Positions 49,516-58,771 of a stretch of DNA of 64,000 nt are shown in pieces. This DNA is from CAZDVQ01 sp964508975 (lineage in GTDB: Bacteria > Bacteroidota > Bacteroidia > Chitinophagales > Saprospiraceae): contig CAZDVQ010000018.1 of assembly GCA_964508975.1 (NCBI GenBank), positions 9,729 through 73,728 of the forward strand. The letters are read 5' to 3'. Within the stretch, counting starts at the first letter, position 1. The number at the start of each line of letters is the position of its first letter. The notes under the pieces are model-generated. The model worked only from the letters and a program-made list of their open reading frames with translations. It did no database searches and had not been told where the DNA came from. The position numbers and the translations under genes were made by a program.

Positions 49516-52500
49516 CTAGCGCACGATAACCAGTTTTTCGGTAGTTGTTGTATTACCAGTGCGTAAATTTACGTAGTATACACCAGCAGCCAAATTGCTT
49601 GTATTTAATGATACTTGCTGACCATTGCTCACTTCGCCCATTGACATGGCTTGAACAAGCGCACCATTCATATCAAAGATGTTGATATTGGCGTCAGTTG
49701 CTTTACCTGTGTAGATAGTCAAAGTTGACAAGTCGGTAGTTACGTTAGGAGTAAGTGTGAAACGAACTTCGTTAGAAGCGGTTTCTCCGAGGAACAGAAC
49801 TTCGAGGTTACCAGATGATACATCTACAATGTGATCAGGCAAACCAGCTGCAGGGGCAAAGAATTCGAAGTCAGTCATACGCACATCAACATATTCAGTA
49901 CCTTCAAATTGGAAGCTGTGGATGTCAGCAGCTAGGCGAGGTGCAGGGATGCCTGTTGTACAGGTTATCGGTGCACTCCAGAATACCCGTCCATCACATT
50001 CAACAAACAAAGTAAAGGTATAAGCCACGTTGGATTGTAAGCCTACGAATTCGAAACTAGATACACCACCAGCAGTAGTGTAAGCGAGTGCACTACGCTG
50101 AGAGTAGCCTGCTTGACCAGCAAAGCTAAAACGTGCACCAATACGAACAGCGCCTGTAATTTCAGGCCAGTTCAAACTTATCGTAGTAGGAGTAGAGGCT
50201 GCACAGGTAGGCATAGGTACAGAACATCCAGCTGATGGAGCTGCAGTAGCTATTGTTGCAACAGGAGAAGCAAACGAAGTGCTGAGGGTAGCACCACACC
50301 AATTGTTAACCCAGAAATCATAGGAAGTATTAGGCATCAACATACCGCCTGCATTTGTTGAGTAAGAGGTAGTATTCAAAGTGCGGATTGCATAACCAGT
50401 GCCACCAGTTGGGCGCCAATACAAACGGTATGAAGCAGCATTGACATCTGGCCATGTTGCATCAACAACGCCTGTTGGATTAGTTGTGCTATTGGTCAAC
50501 GTTGGGGCAAGCGGTTCAACGCTAATGGTCAACTCAAAGTCGCCAGCGCTGGTACCTGAAAATCCTGACACACGTACCCAGTAAGTTTGACCTGCAACAA
50601 GTACTGATCCACCAGGTGAAACAATAGTAGAGGACAAGCCATTAGTACCCCCAACACAGCCATTCACTCCACTGTCATCGTTACAATAGACATTCGTAAA
50701 GGTGCCATTACAAGTATTATCAGAAGACGAGAATACAGCGATTCGAGAATCGTAGTTAGTGCCTGGGTTACGAGTTGAGAACTTCACGTCGAACGCTGAA
50801 AGTGTACCACCGGTAAAACAAGCAGGGGCTGTAAATTGGTACCATACAGCACGAGAGTCGGTAGCACCACAGCCATTTACGGGGTCGTTCGTAGCGTTTG
50901 TGGTAGAACCGAGAATTGAAGAACAAGTCAAGGTGGTAGCACCAAGGCCAAAACGGCTGGTTTCAACACGGGTAAAAGGAATCGCATTACAAGCTTCATC
51001 GTTTGATGGAGGAAGTGCTAATGTAGTAATATTGACAGGTCCTACCCAAGTACCGGTATTCCCTACACAGGCATTACGAACCCAAATACTATAAGCAGTT
51101 GTTGGCATAAGGCCAGAAAGGGTGTAAGGATTCGTACCAACGGCAGCAGCAGTAGGTGTTGTCGTACTAGTAGGTGCTGTTGCTGGACTTGTAGCAGCAT
51201 AAACATCCCAGCTCGTTGAGCCATTGGCTACCCAAGTAAGGTTTACAGCAGTAGCGGTTACTGCAGAACTAGTCAAAGTATTGATATCGGGGCAAGCATT
51301 TTCCCATACACAGATGCTAAAGGTACCAGCATCGGGTTGTGGGCCTAAAACTTGAACCAAATAAGTATTACCTACCGTAAGGCCACTAATGGTATTATTA
51401 GCTCCAGAGGTAGCAATGCCACAAGCCAATTGTGCTCCACCGCAGCCATCATAAACGGCATATGCTAAAGTCACGGCAGTGCCGTAAGTAATATTTAAAT
51501 CATGATTAGCATCACTAGCGACGAATGAATACCAAACATCAGGCAGCGTCAAAAATTGATTCAAGCAAGATGGATTACCAACTGCAGCGCTTGCACAAGT
51601 ATTGTTGCCAGAAGTAGGTGTACACGTACCTGAAACCGTAAGAGATTGAGCTGAAGCACAATCGTCGTTTGTTGGCAATGGCAAACAAAGTGGAGAACAA
51701 GTGTAGTTCAAGTTAAACGTACCTGTTGCACTTAATGCTGTACCAAATTGGTAACCGTGCACGAAAACATAATAGGTTGTACCCGCATAAGCATTGAAGC
51801 TTACTTCTGAACGGAAAGCGCCAGTTGCACAAGCAGGGAACATGTCGTCGTTTGCAACTACACAAGAAAGTGTATTGCAATCAGGGCCAGAATACACTGT
51901 AATACGACTGTCAAAACCAGCGCCTGAAGGGTCACAGGTTGTCATGGTTACGGCATTGTCATCGCCATTGTAAATGTACCAAACACCACGTTCAGTAGCA
52001 GTAGTACCCGCGGCACCACAATTGATATAGTTAGCATCAACCGTTGAACCAATGGTTGAACCAGCCTCAACTTGAGCACCACCGGTACAAGAGTTCAAGG
52101 TAATAGCATCCGCACAGAAATCGTTAGCCAAAGCCGTTTGGAAGTTAAACGGACCTTCAACCGTGCTGAAACCATCAACATCGCAGTTTTGGGTAATGTA
52201 AACATCTACAGATGCAGATGGCGGTAAACCAGTGAAGGAGTAAGATGTTCCAGCGATACCTGTAACTAAACCACCATTTCCTGGCGTAAAACCAGCAGGG
52301 CCGTATTCAATATCGTAAGTACCTACACAACCTGAACAAGTCCAAGCCATATCAGCACCTGAAGTAGTGATGTTTGTGAATACTATATTGGAAGGAGCAA
52401 TACAAACAGGTGGTGGCGTAAGCGACCAAGCAAGTGTAAATGTTCCAAAATCCGTTGCACTGTTCCAGCCGTCTTGCACCCAGTAAACACGTTGGTCAAC

Positions 52501-53538
52501 ACCTGTGGTATTTTCCCAGGTGATGTTTTGAACATCAGGATCATCAAAACAAGCTATTTGGGTAGCACCCGGGCAAGTTCCGCCGTAAAACATGTTATTT
52601 TCGGAATCATAGCCATTCACGGTTTGTCCGATAACCAGTGTATAATTCACCGGAACATCGATGAAAAAAATCATGTCTGGGCTGGTATTACCACCCGCAC
52701 AGCCATTGGCGAAATCATTAGTAAAGCCAGTTGTATTTCCGCTATAAGGGCTAGTTTGAGTGGCCAGGTCAATGGCATTCCCACAGTTGTCGCCAGGGCC
52801 CACAGGAGGAGGTGGCCCACAAGAAGTACACGAAATACTGGTTACATGGCATGCTTGATCGGTACCACAGGAAGAGTTCAGGAAAAAGTGCACACGATAG
52901 TTACCACTAGTGGCTGGTGTAAATGCCAATGGAGGAACGCCAGATGTAACTAAAGTATTTGTAGTTGTGGTAACCACAATCCAGCCAATACCAGTACCTG
53001 TTAACGAGTAGGTCGTACCTCCTACAGCACCTGTTAAGGGGGCAAACTCGCCTGCATAATTACAGGTAGAGAAGTTAATTGCAGTTGGTGTTGTAGGCGC
53101 CGCAGCTGAACCAAATTGAGCTGTCGCTACACAAAAAGCAGGAGCACTACAACTGGTACAAGTTACGGTGGTTGTATGGCATGAGTTATCGGTACCACAA
53201 CCTGCACTTAAAGCATAGTGTACGCGAACATCACCGCTCACGGTTGCAGTCCAGGAGTGCGGCGCAGGGCCGTGCGACAAAACAGCGTTAGCGGTATTGG
53301 TTATGGTTATGTAACCAATGCCGACTCCAGCGAATGAATAGGCATTACCGGAAACGATAGCCGAGACTACGGCGTACTCGCCGGCAAAGTTACAGGTTGA
53401 AATCGTTACAGGACTTGAGCCTGTTGGCGCTGTAGCACTGCCAAAAGCAGCAGTATAGACACACTGTGCTGTTAAAGAAGTGAAGGATAGCGCTAGCACT
53501 ATGGCGAGCGTTACCCATCGGGTAAAGTGTTTTGACAT
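49516..53538 (-). CDS. Giant secreted T9SS protein, paralog 3
   Basis: 1340 residues. The signal peptide MSKHFTRWVTLAIVLALSFTSLTAQ is followed by two related N-terminal modules (VYTAAFGSATAPTG and VATAQFGSAAAPTT). Then come a beta domain with DNCGNAIDLATQ, FN3-like repeats (CSGCVGTYDIEYGPAGF), a GVWYIYNGDDNAVTMTTC module like paralog 1, further FN3 modules, the shared VWYQFTAPACF module and a type A sorting domain ending TEKLVIVR. The DNA of its middle C-terminal third matches paralog 2, its last ~240 bases match paralog 4, and other parts match paralog 1: a mosaic. A -7 box lies at 53568-53575. Confidence 0.88.
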   Translation of the reverse strand: MSKHFTRWVTLAIVLALSFTSLTAQCVYTAAFGSATAPTGSSPVTISTCNFAGEYAVVSAIVSGNAYSFAGVGIGYITITNTANAVLSHGPAPHSWTATVSGDVRVHYALSAGCGTDNSCHTTTVTCTSCSAPAFCVATAQFGSAAAPTTPTAINFSTCNYAGEFAPLTGAVGGTTYSLTGTGIGWIVVTTTTNTLVTSGVPPLAFTPATSGNYRVHFFLNSSCGTDQACHVTSISCTSCGPPPPVGPGDNCGNAIDLATQTSPYSGNTTGFTNDFANGCAGGNTSPDMIFFIDVPVNYTLVIGQTVNGYDSENNMFYGGTCPGATQIACFDDPDVQNITWENTTGVDQRVYWVQDGWNSATDFGTFTLAWSLTPPPVCIAPSNIVFTNITTSGADMAWTCSGCVGTYDIEYGPAGFTPGNGGLVTGIAGTSYSFTGLPPSASVDVYITQNCDVDGFSTVEGPFNFQTALANDFCADAITLNSCTGGAQVEAGSTIGSTVDANYINCGAAGTTATERGVWYIYNGDDNAVTMTTCDPSGAGFDSRITVYSGPDCNTLSCVVANDDMFPACATGAFRSEVSFNAYAGTTYYVFVHGYQFGTALSATGTFNLNYTCSPLCLPLPTNDDCASAQSLTVSGTCTPTSGNNTCASAAVGNPSCLNQFLTLPDVWYSFVASDANHDLNITYGTAVTLAYAVYDGCGGAQLACGIATSGANNTISGLTVGNTYLVQVLGPQPDAGTFSICVWENACPDINTLTSSAVTATAVNLTWVANGSTSWDVYAATSPATAPTSTTTPTAAAVGTNPYTLSGLMPTTAYSIWVRNACVGNTGTWVGPVNITTLALPPSNDEACNAIPFTRVETSRFGLGATTLTCSSILGSTTNATNDPVNGCGATDSRAVWYQFTAPACFTGGTLSAFDVKFSTRNPGTNYDSRIAVFSSSDNTCNGTFTNVYCNDDSGVNGCVGGTNGLSSTIVSPGGSVLVAGQTYWVRVSGFSGTSAGDFELTISVEPLAPTLTNSTTNPTGVVDATWPDVNAASYRLYWRPTGGTGYAIRTLNTTSYSTNAGGMLMPNTSYDFWVNNWCGATLSTSFASPVATIATAAPSAGCSVPMPTCAASTPTTISLNWPEITGAVRIGARFSFAGQAGYSQRSALAYTTAGGVSSFEFVGLQSNVAYTFTLFVECDGRVFWSAPITCTTGIPAPRLAADIHSFQFEGTEYVDVRMTDFEFFAPAAGLPDHIVDVSSGNLEVLFLGETASNEVRFTLTPNVTTDLSTLTIYTGKATDANINIFDMNGALVQAMSMGEVSNGQQVSLNTSNLAAGVYYVNLRTGNTTTTEKLVIVR

Positions 53539-53567
53539 ATTTTAAGGATTTTGTGAGTGAATTGTTG

Positions 53568-53575
53568 CAAATATA
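53568..53575 (-). promoter_or_regulatory. Candidate -7 box of T9SS paralog 3
   Basis: The reverse strand reads TATATTTG, exact, 30 bases before the ATG. The -33 is not recognisable. Confidence 0.5.
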
Positions 53576-53717
53576 AACAATCATTACAGATTTATAATAT
53601 AATTTTTACTTTTTACCATTTTTAAATCTTTTATTATTTATTTTATATATTTTATATAATATTATATTGAATTATTTATATTATACCAAATAATAAAAGT
53701 GTTCGACATATAAAAAA

Positions 53718-53745
53718 AGGCCTACCCCATATTTGGGGCAGGCCT
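53718..53745 (-). terminator. Terminator of T9SS paralog 4
   Basis: Stem AGGCCTRCCCC / GGGGCAGGCCT (one mismatch), loop ATATTT, with a T-run on the reverse strand. Confidence 0.85.
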
Positions 53746-53768
53746 AGTATTAAAAGTTAATAGCTGAA

Positions 53769-56700
53769 TTAACGAACAATCACCAATTTCTCGGTAGTTG
53801 TAGTGTTACCAGTGCGCAAGTTTACGTAGTAAACACCTGCAGCCAATTTGCTTGTATTCAATGATACTTGCTGGCCGTTATTCACTTCGCCCATTGACAT
53901 GGTTTGAACAAGTGCGCCATTCATATCAAAAATGTTGATATTGGCGTCAGTTGCTTTACCTGTGTAGATAGTCAAAGTTGACAAGTCGGTAGTTACGTTA
54001 GGAGTAAGTGTGAAACGAACTTCGTTTGAAGCTATTTCTTGATCAAATGTAACGAGTAATTTACCTGTTGATACATCAACCGTGTGATTTGGCAAGCCTG
54101 CAGCTGGAGCAAAGTATTCGAAGTCGGTCATGCGAACATCAACGAATTCGGTTCCATCATATTCAAAGCTATGTACATCCGCCGCCAAGCGAGGCAAAGC
54201 TGTACCCGTTGAACAAGTTACAGGAGCTGACCAGAAAATACGGCCATCACATTCAACAAAGAAAGTGAAGGTGTAAGCCATGTTAGCTTGTAATCCAACA
54301 AAGTTGAAGCTTGATACACCGCCAGTTGTAGCGTATGCAAGGCTAGAAACTTGTGAGTAACCAGCTTGACCAGTAAAGCTATAACGCACTCCAATACGAA
54401 CTGCACCTGTAACTTCTGGCCAGTTCATCATGATGGTTGTTGGCGTTGAAGTACCACAAACTGGTACTGGAACACTACAACCAGCAGAAGGAGCAGCAGT
54501 TGACAAGGTAGCCACCGGAGAAGCAAATGAAGTAGCCAATGTTGCACCACACCAGTTGTTTACCCAGAAATCATAAGATGTATTTGGCATCAACATAGCA
54601 CCTGCGTTCGTAGAGAAAGAGGTTGTACTCAATGTGCGGATTGCATAACCAGAGCCGCCAGTTGGGCGCCAGTACAAACGGTATGAAGCAGCATTTACAT
54701 CAGTCCAAGAGGCATTAATAACACCGGTTGGGTTAGTTGTGCTATTGGTAAGGGTTGGTGCGTTTGGTTCAACGCTGATGGTCAACTCAAAGTTACCAGC
54801 ATCTGCTGCACCAAATCCTGAAACGCGTACCCAATAAGTACGACCAGCTTCAAGTGTAGTACCAGCGGTTGCTTCAATGGTAGAGGTCAAGCCACTTAAG
54901 CTACCAACGCAACCATCAACGCCACTATCATCATTACAGTACAAGTTTGTAAATGTTCCATTACAAGTGTTGTCAGATGAAGCGTAAATAGCGATACGTG
55001 AATCGTAGTTTGTGCCAGCGTTGCGTGTAGAGAACTTCATGTTGAAGCCAGTCAAGTTGCCGCCGGTAAAGCAATCAGGTGTAGTAAATTGATACCATAC
55101 TGCACGAGAGTCAGTGCCACCACAGCCATTAACTGGGTCATTCGTCGCATCGGTAGTAGAACCAAGTATTGAAGAACAGGTCAAGGTTGAAGCACCTAAA
55201 CCAAAACGGCTTGTTTCAACACGTGAGAATGCAATAGCACCACAAGCATCGTCGTTAACTGGCGGAGCTGGCAATGTAGTAAATGAGTACGAAGACCAAG
55301 TACTAGTAGAGCCTGGGCCACAATTAGCACGGTAATAAACATTGTAAGTAGTAGCAGGCATTAAGCTAGATAAGGCTAAGTTTGTAGCTGTAAGGCCTGG
55401 GTTATTTGCAGCGCCACTAGGAGCAGCACCTGTAGTTACATGAACATCCCAAACGGTTTCAAAACAACCTGCAGTCCATGCAAGATCTGCCGAGTTAAAA
55501 GTAACGTTCGAGGCAGCCATAGCAAATGGAGCAGGGCAAGCAGGAGCAGGAGTTATGAACACGTCGTAATCTTCCGTTTCACCATAACCATAAGTTGCAC
55601 ATGGGTCAATCGTTGTATTGAAACCTGCAGTAGTACTCCATACAGTTCTTACACGCATGCGGTGCAAGCCAGATGGAGGGCTACAAGAAAGGGTAATGTT
55701 GAATGAAGCTGGTGCAAATGGGCCAGCGTTGGCTTGTCCAGGTGCAACAACAGTAGAACCAATAGATTCTGTTGACTCAAAAACACCGTTGTCGTTGTAG
55801 TCAATCCATGCGCGGATATGCTGGTTACCCCAAGTTCCAACAGTTACATTTACACTGTAAGATGTACCCGCTTGGAGCGTGGCCGTGTAGTTTGGTTGAC
55901 CAGTGAAGTAGGTGTAAGCAGGGTTTACCTGTGCAGTACCAGTATTGTTTGAAAGCGTGGTACCCGTAATAGCGATATTAGAAATCAAGTCACCATCTGT
56001 TTTTCCAAAAGTATACGCAGGGATACAGTGACATGCAACTGAACCAGTAGTATAACTTTGTTCAGTACAGCCTGTTGCATTACCACCTAAGTTAAATGGT
56101 GTAACGGTCCAGTAGTAAGTTGTGTTGATATTTGGAGTCGCAAATGTGTATGACAAGGTATTACCAACACTCAACAAGTTCTGGATTTGAGTTCCACCAG
56201 GTGTTGTACCGATTGAGATACGGTAACCGGTTGCCGTTGGTGCAGCATCCCAAGAGAATACCAAGTTCTGGTTAGAACAAGATGGATTTGGAGTTGCAGT
56301 TTCATTTGAGCTACATCCTGGTGCCGGTGTTGGCGGGTTGATGGTCAAGGTATATGCTCCACAGTTTGGTGCTGGCCAGTGATCAACAACAAGGAAATAA
56401 GTACCTGGTACTGTAAAGTTGTATGTAGCTGTTGCTGTTGTGCCACTACCAGAGGTAGCATTGGCTAAACATGCAGCAGGCGTTGCACAACTAGAACCAT
56501 CTTTCAAGAACCAACCAGTGTAAGTCGTTGGGCCAGAAACGGTAATTTCATAAGTTCCAGTAGTGGTAATATCTAATTGGTAAACAAAATCTTCACCCGC
56601 ACCATACAAGCCACTACATTGAATACCGTAATCATTACCGGCACCACAGGTGGTTGTAGTATGTGTGAACGGGAATGCGTTGGCTACAAATGGTAATCCG

Positions 56701-58655
56701 CAGGTATAGCCAGGAACAGTACTAAATGTACTTGATGCAAATGTACTAGTGGCTGCACCGCAATCGGCCATAACTTGCCATTCATAATTTGCAGCGTTCA
56801 AGCCTGAAATACCCGCGTTAGTTGTAGTAACAGGGTTACCAGCAAAAGAAGTCCAAGTGCCTGCACCTACTTCGCGGTACTCAACAATGTATTGTGTAGC
56901 ACCTGATACGGCATTCCAACCAACTCCAACGTCAGATGTAGTTAACACCAACGAGAATAAACCTGTAGGAGCCAAACAGCTCGGTGCTTCTTCAACCGTT
57001 ACGTTATCAATCACGTTGGCGTAACCATAGTTATTACGGCCTTCAAAAGCAATTTGATAGGTAGCTGAAGGACTTGGTAAGATAATGGTCACTTCAGTCC
57101 AAGCAGATACATCAGCTGTGTAATCGTTAATCAAAACCCAAGGATCTGTAGGGCTTATGCGGTAGTATACGCCCAGCGTATTTTGATCGCCAGCCCAGTT
57201 TGGCTGTGCATACCAAAATTTAAGTTGTGGGGCAGTCAAAGATGTTAAATCGAACACAGGAGAAACAAACTTGGTTACTGGGTTGTTTGTACCTGATTGT
57301 GAAGCGAAACGAGCGTTCCGTGTACCTTGTTGTGCCGTGGTCACAACACCATTTGAACCTGTAGCATAGGTCCAGTTAAAGGTACCTGTCACAAAGCTGT
57401 TTGACCAACAACCAACAGAAGTGCTTGTAGTTTCAAACGATTCGTTGAAAGGGAAAGAGCTGAATGTATTACATGGTGTAGTGAACGAAACTGATCCGTA
57501 GTTGCTTGTTGGGCCACCACATGCTGACTGGATGAAAAAAGTATAAGCTGTATTGGCTGATAGTCCAGTTACGTTTACAGTAGTAGCAGTAAGACCAGTA
57601 CCACTTGCCACTGCACCTGGAGTACCTTGTGGTGTACCTTGAGGTTGAACTTCCCAGTTGTAAGCAGTAGCACCCGAAGCTGCTGTCCAGCTTACAGTTG
57701 CGCCTGAAACAGTGACAGCGGAAGGCGTTAAACCACTCGGAGGCGAACAACTCGCTGGTGTCCATGTAAAGGTCAAACCAGATACTGGTGGTGTGTTTGT
57801 CGAACCATATGCTACTATGTTTGCAATAGCAGTACTAGCAGTTGTTGTATTGAAGTTTGAAGCACTGGTACGGCTGACGAAATCTGCTGCAGAAGCTCCT
57901 CTCAAACCTACAGTAGCATCATCAGCAATTGTAGCGTAAAAACAATCTCCATAAACAAACTGAATGACATTCGTTGTCTCATAAAGAATTACTTGGAAGT
58001 CAAGCGCTTCTGAGTTGGTACCAAACGAACTCATGTCGGTATACTGTATAACGAAAGTACGGTTTGGAGCAGTACCCAAAAGCTGTGACCTTACGCCACC
58101 GCCACTAAATACAAGGGTACCTGTACCTGACGATGTAGCGTTAGCGCTCAAGGTAAAACTATTAGCCGTTTTAGAAACTACTGTAACACCTGCAGGCATA
58201 CCAGTCCCGTATACAATGTCACCAACATCTACACCAGCAGTACTAAAAGTTGTAGTGACGGTAGGGCTACCAGTTGTTCGTGTACAGCTAATCCGATAGC
58301 CAGACGACAAGTCGTCACCGAGGGGCGCTATAACGTTGTTGTCCGACCCGTTGATCCCTTCGTAACTGGTTGACGCAGTGCCGGAAAAAGAAATAACACC
58401 ATTGTTACTAATTCCAACGGTGGTAAAAGTGGTTCCACCAAACACAAAACCGAAACCAATAGCAACGCTGTTCGCAACATTATCATCAGGACGCGTAGTG
58501 CTGGTAATACTCCAGTGCGATGTACCGCCGGTAATCGGGGTGTAAGTACTTGTCGACTGGCTGAAGTTATAACCTGCAACCTGAGCCGTTAAGTAATTGG
58601 TACACAATAACGCAATCAGCGCTATTAAGTACCGCGTTCGTAAAAGCAATTTCAT
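53769..58655 (-). CDS. Giant secreted T9SS protein, paralog 4
   Basis: 1628 residues from the ATG at 58655 (MKLLLRTRYLIALIALLCTNYLTAQ signal peptide). The N-terminal ~300-residue beta module contains VAIGFGFVFGGTTFTTVGIS. FN3-like repeats follow, a MAM-like segment (FPFNESFET ... DNVTVEEAPSC), a GNDYGIQCSGLYGAGEDFVYQL module, and a GEVED-type module (GLHRMRVRTVWST ... YGYGETEDYDVFI). The shared VWYQFTTPDCF region and the type A sorting domain TEKLVIVR close it. It is the longest of the four; probably a secreted or surface protein that binds proteins or polymers. A -7 box lies at 58686-58693. Confidence 0.88.
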   Translation of the reverse strand: MKLLLRTRYLIALIALLCTNYLTAQVAGYNFSQSTSTYTPITGGTSHWSITSTTRPDDNVANSVAIGFGFVFGGTTFTTVGISNNGVISFSGTASTSYEGINGSDNNVIAPLGDDLSSGYRISCTRTTGSPTVTTTFSTAGVDVGDIVYGTGMPAGVTVVSKTANSFTLSANATSSGTGTLVFSGGGVRSQLLGTAPNRTFVIQYTDMSSFGTNSEALDFQVILYETTNVIQFVYGDCFYATIADDATVGLRGASAADFVSRTSASNFNTTTASTAIANIVAYGSTNTPPVSGLTFTWTPASCSPPSGLTPSAVTVSGATVSWTAASGATAYNWEVQPQGTPQGTPGAVASGTGLTATTVNVTGLSANTAYTFFIQSACGGPTSNYGSVSFTTPCNTFSSFPFNESFETTSTSVGCWSNSFVTGTFNWTYATGSNGVVTTAQQGTRNARFASQSGTNNPVTKFVSPVFDLTSLTAPQLKFWYAQPNWAGDQNTLGVYYRISPTDPWVLINDYTADVSAWTEVTIILPSPSATYQIAFEGRNNYGYANVIDNVTVEEAPSCLAPTGLFSLVLTTSDVGVGWNAVSGATQYIVEYREVGAGTWTSFAGNPVTTTNAGISGLNAANYEWQVMADCGAATSTFASSTFSTVPGYTCGLPFVANAFPFTHTTTTCGAGNDYGIQCSGLYGAGEDFVYQLDITTTGTYEITVSGPTTYTGWFLKDGSSCATPAACLANATSGSGTTATATYNFTVPGTYFLVVDHWPAPNCGAYTLTINPPTPAPGCSSNETATPNPSCSNQNLVFSWDAAPTATGYRISIGTTPGGTQIQNLLSVGNTLSYTFATPNINTTYYWTVTPFNLGGNATGCTEQSYTTGSVACHCIPAYTFGKTDGDLISNIAITGTTLSNNTGTAQVNPAYTYFTGQPNYTATLQAGTSYSVNVTVGTWGNQHIRAWIDYNDNGVFESTESIGSTVVAPGQANAGPFAPASFNITLSCSPPSGLHRMRVRTVWSTTAGFNTTIDPCATYGYGETEDYDVFITPAPACPAPFAMAASNVTFNSADLAWTAGCFETVWDVHVTTGAAPSGAANNPGLTATNLALSSLMPATTYNVYYRANCGPGSTSTWSSYSFTTLPAPPVNDDACGAIAFSRVETSRFGLGASTLTCSSILGSTTDATNDPVNGCGGTDSRAVWYQFTTPDCFTGGNLTGFNMKFSTRNAGTNYDSRIAIYASSDNTCNGTFTNLYCNDDSGVDGCVGSLSGLTSTIEATAGTTLEAGRTYWVRVSGFGAADAGNFELTISVEPNAPTLTNSTTNPTGVINASWTDVNAASYRLYWRPTGGSGYAIRTLSTTSFSTNAGAMLMPNTSYDFWVNNWCGATLATSFASPVATLSTAAPSAGCSVPVPVCGTSTPTTIMMNWPEVTGAVRIGVRYSFTGQAGYSQVSSLAYATTGGVSSFNFVGLQANMAYTFTFFVECDGRIFWSAPVTCSTGTALPRLAADVHSFEYDGTEFVDVRMTDFEYFAPAAGLPNHTVDVSTGKLLVTFDQEIASNEVRFTLTPNVTTDLSTLTIYTGKATDANINIFDMNGALVQTMSMGEVNNGQQVSLNTSKLAAGVYYVNLRTGNTTTTEKLVIVR

Positions 58656-58685
58656 AAATAGAGATTTAAGTGAAGAAATGAAACA

Positions 58686-58693
58686 CAAATATA
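58686..58693 (-). promoter_or_regulatory. Candidate -7 box of T9SS paralog 4
   Basis: The reverse strand reads TATATTTG, exact, 31 bases before the ATG at 58655. This is the same box and spacing as paralog 3. Confidence 0.5.
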
Positions 58694-58771
58694 ACGCGTT
58701 TTTAAAACTTTGTGAAATTATTGTTGCCTATTCATTAAAAGCACATTAAAAAACACTTGGATTTAACCGCA

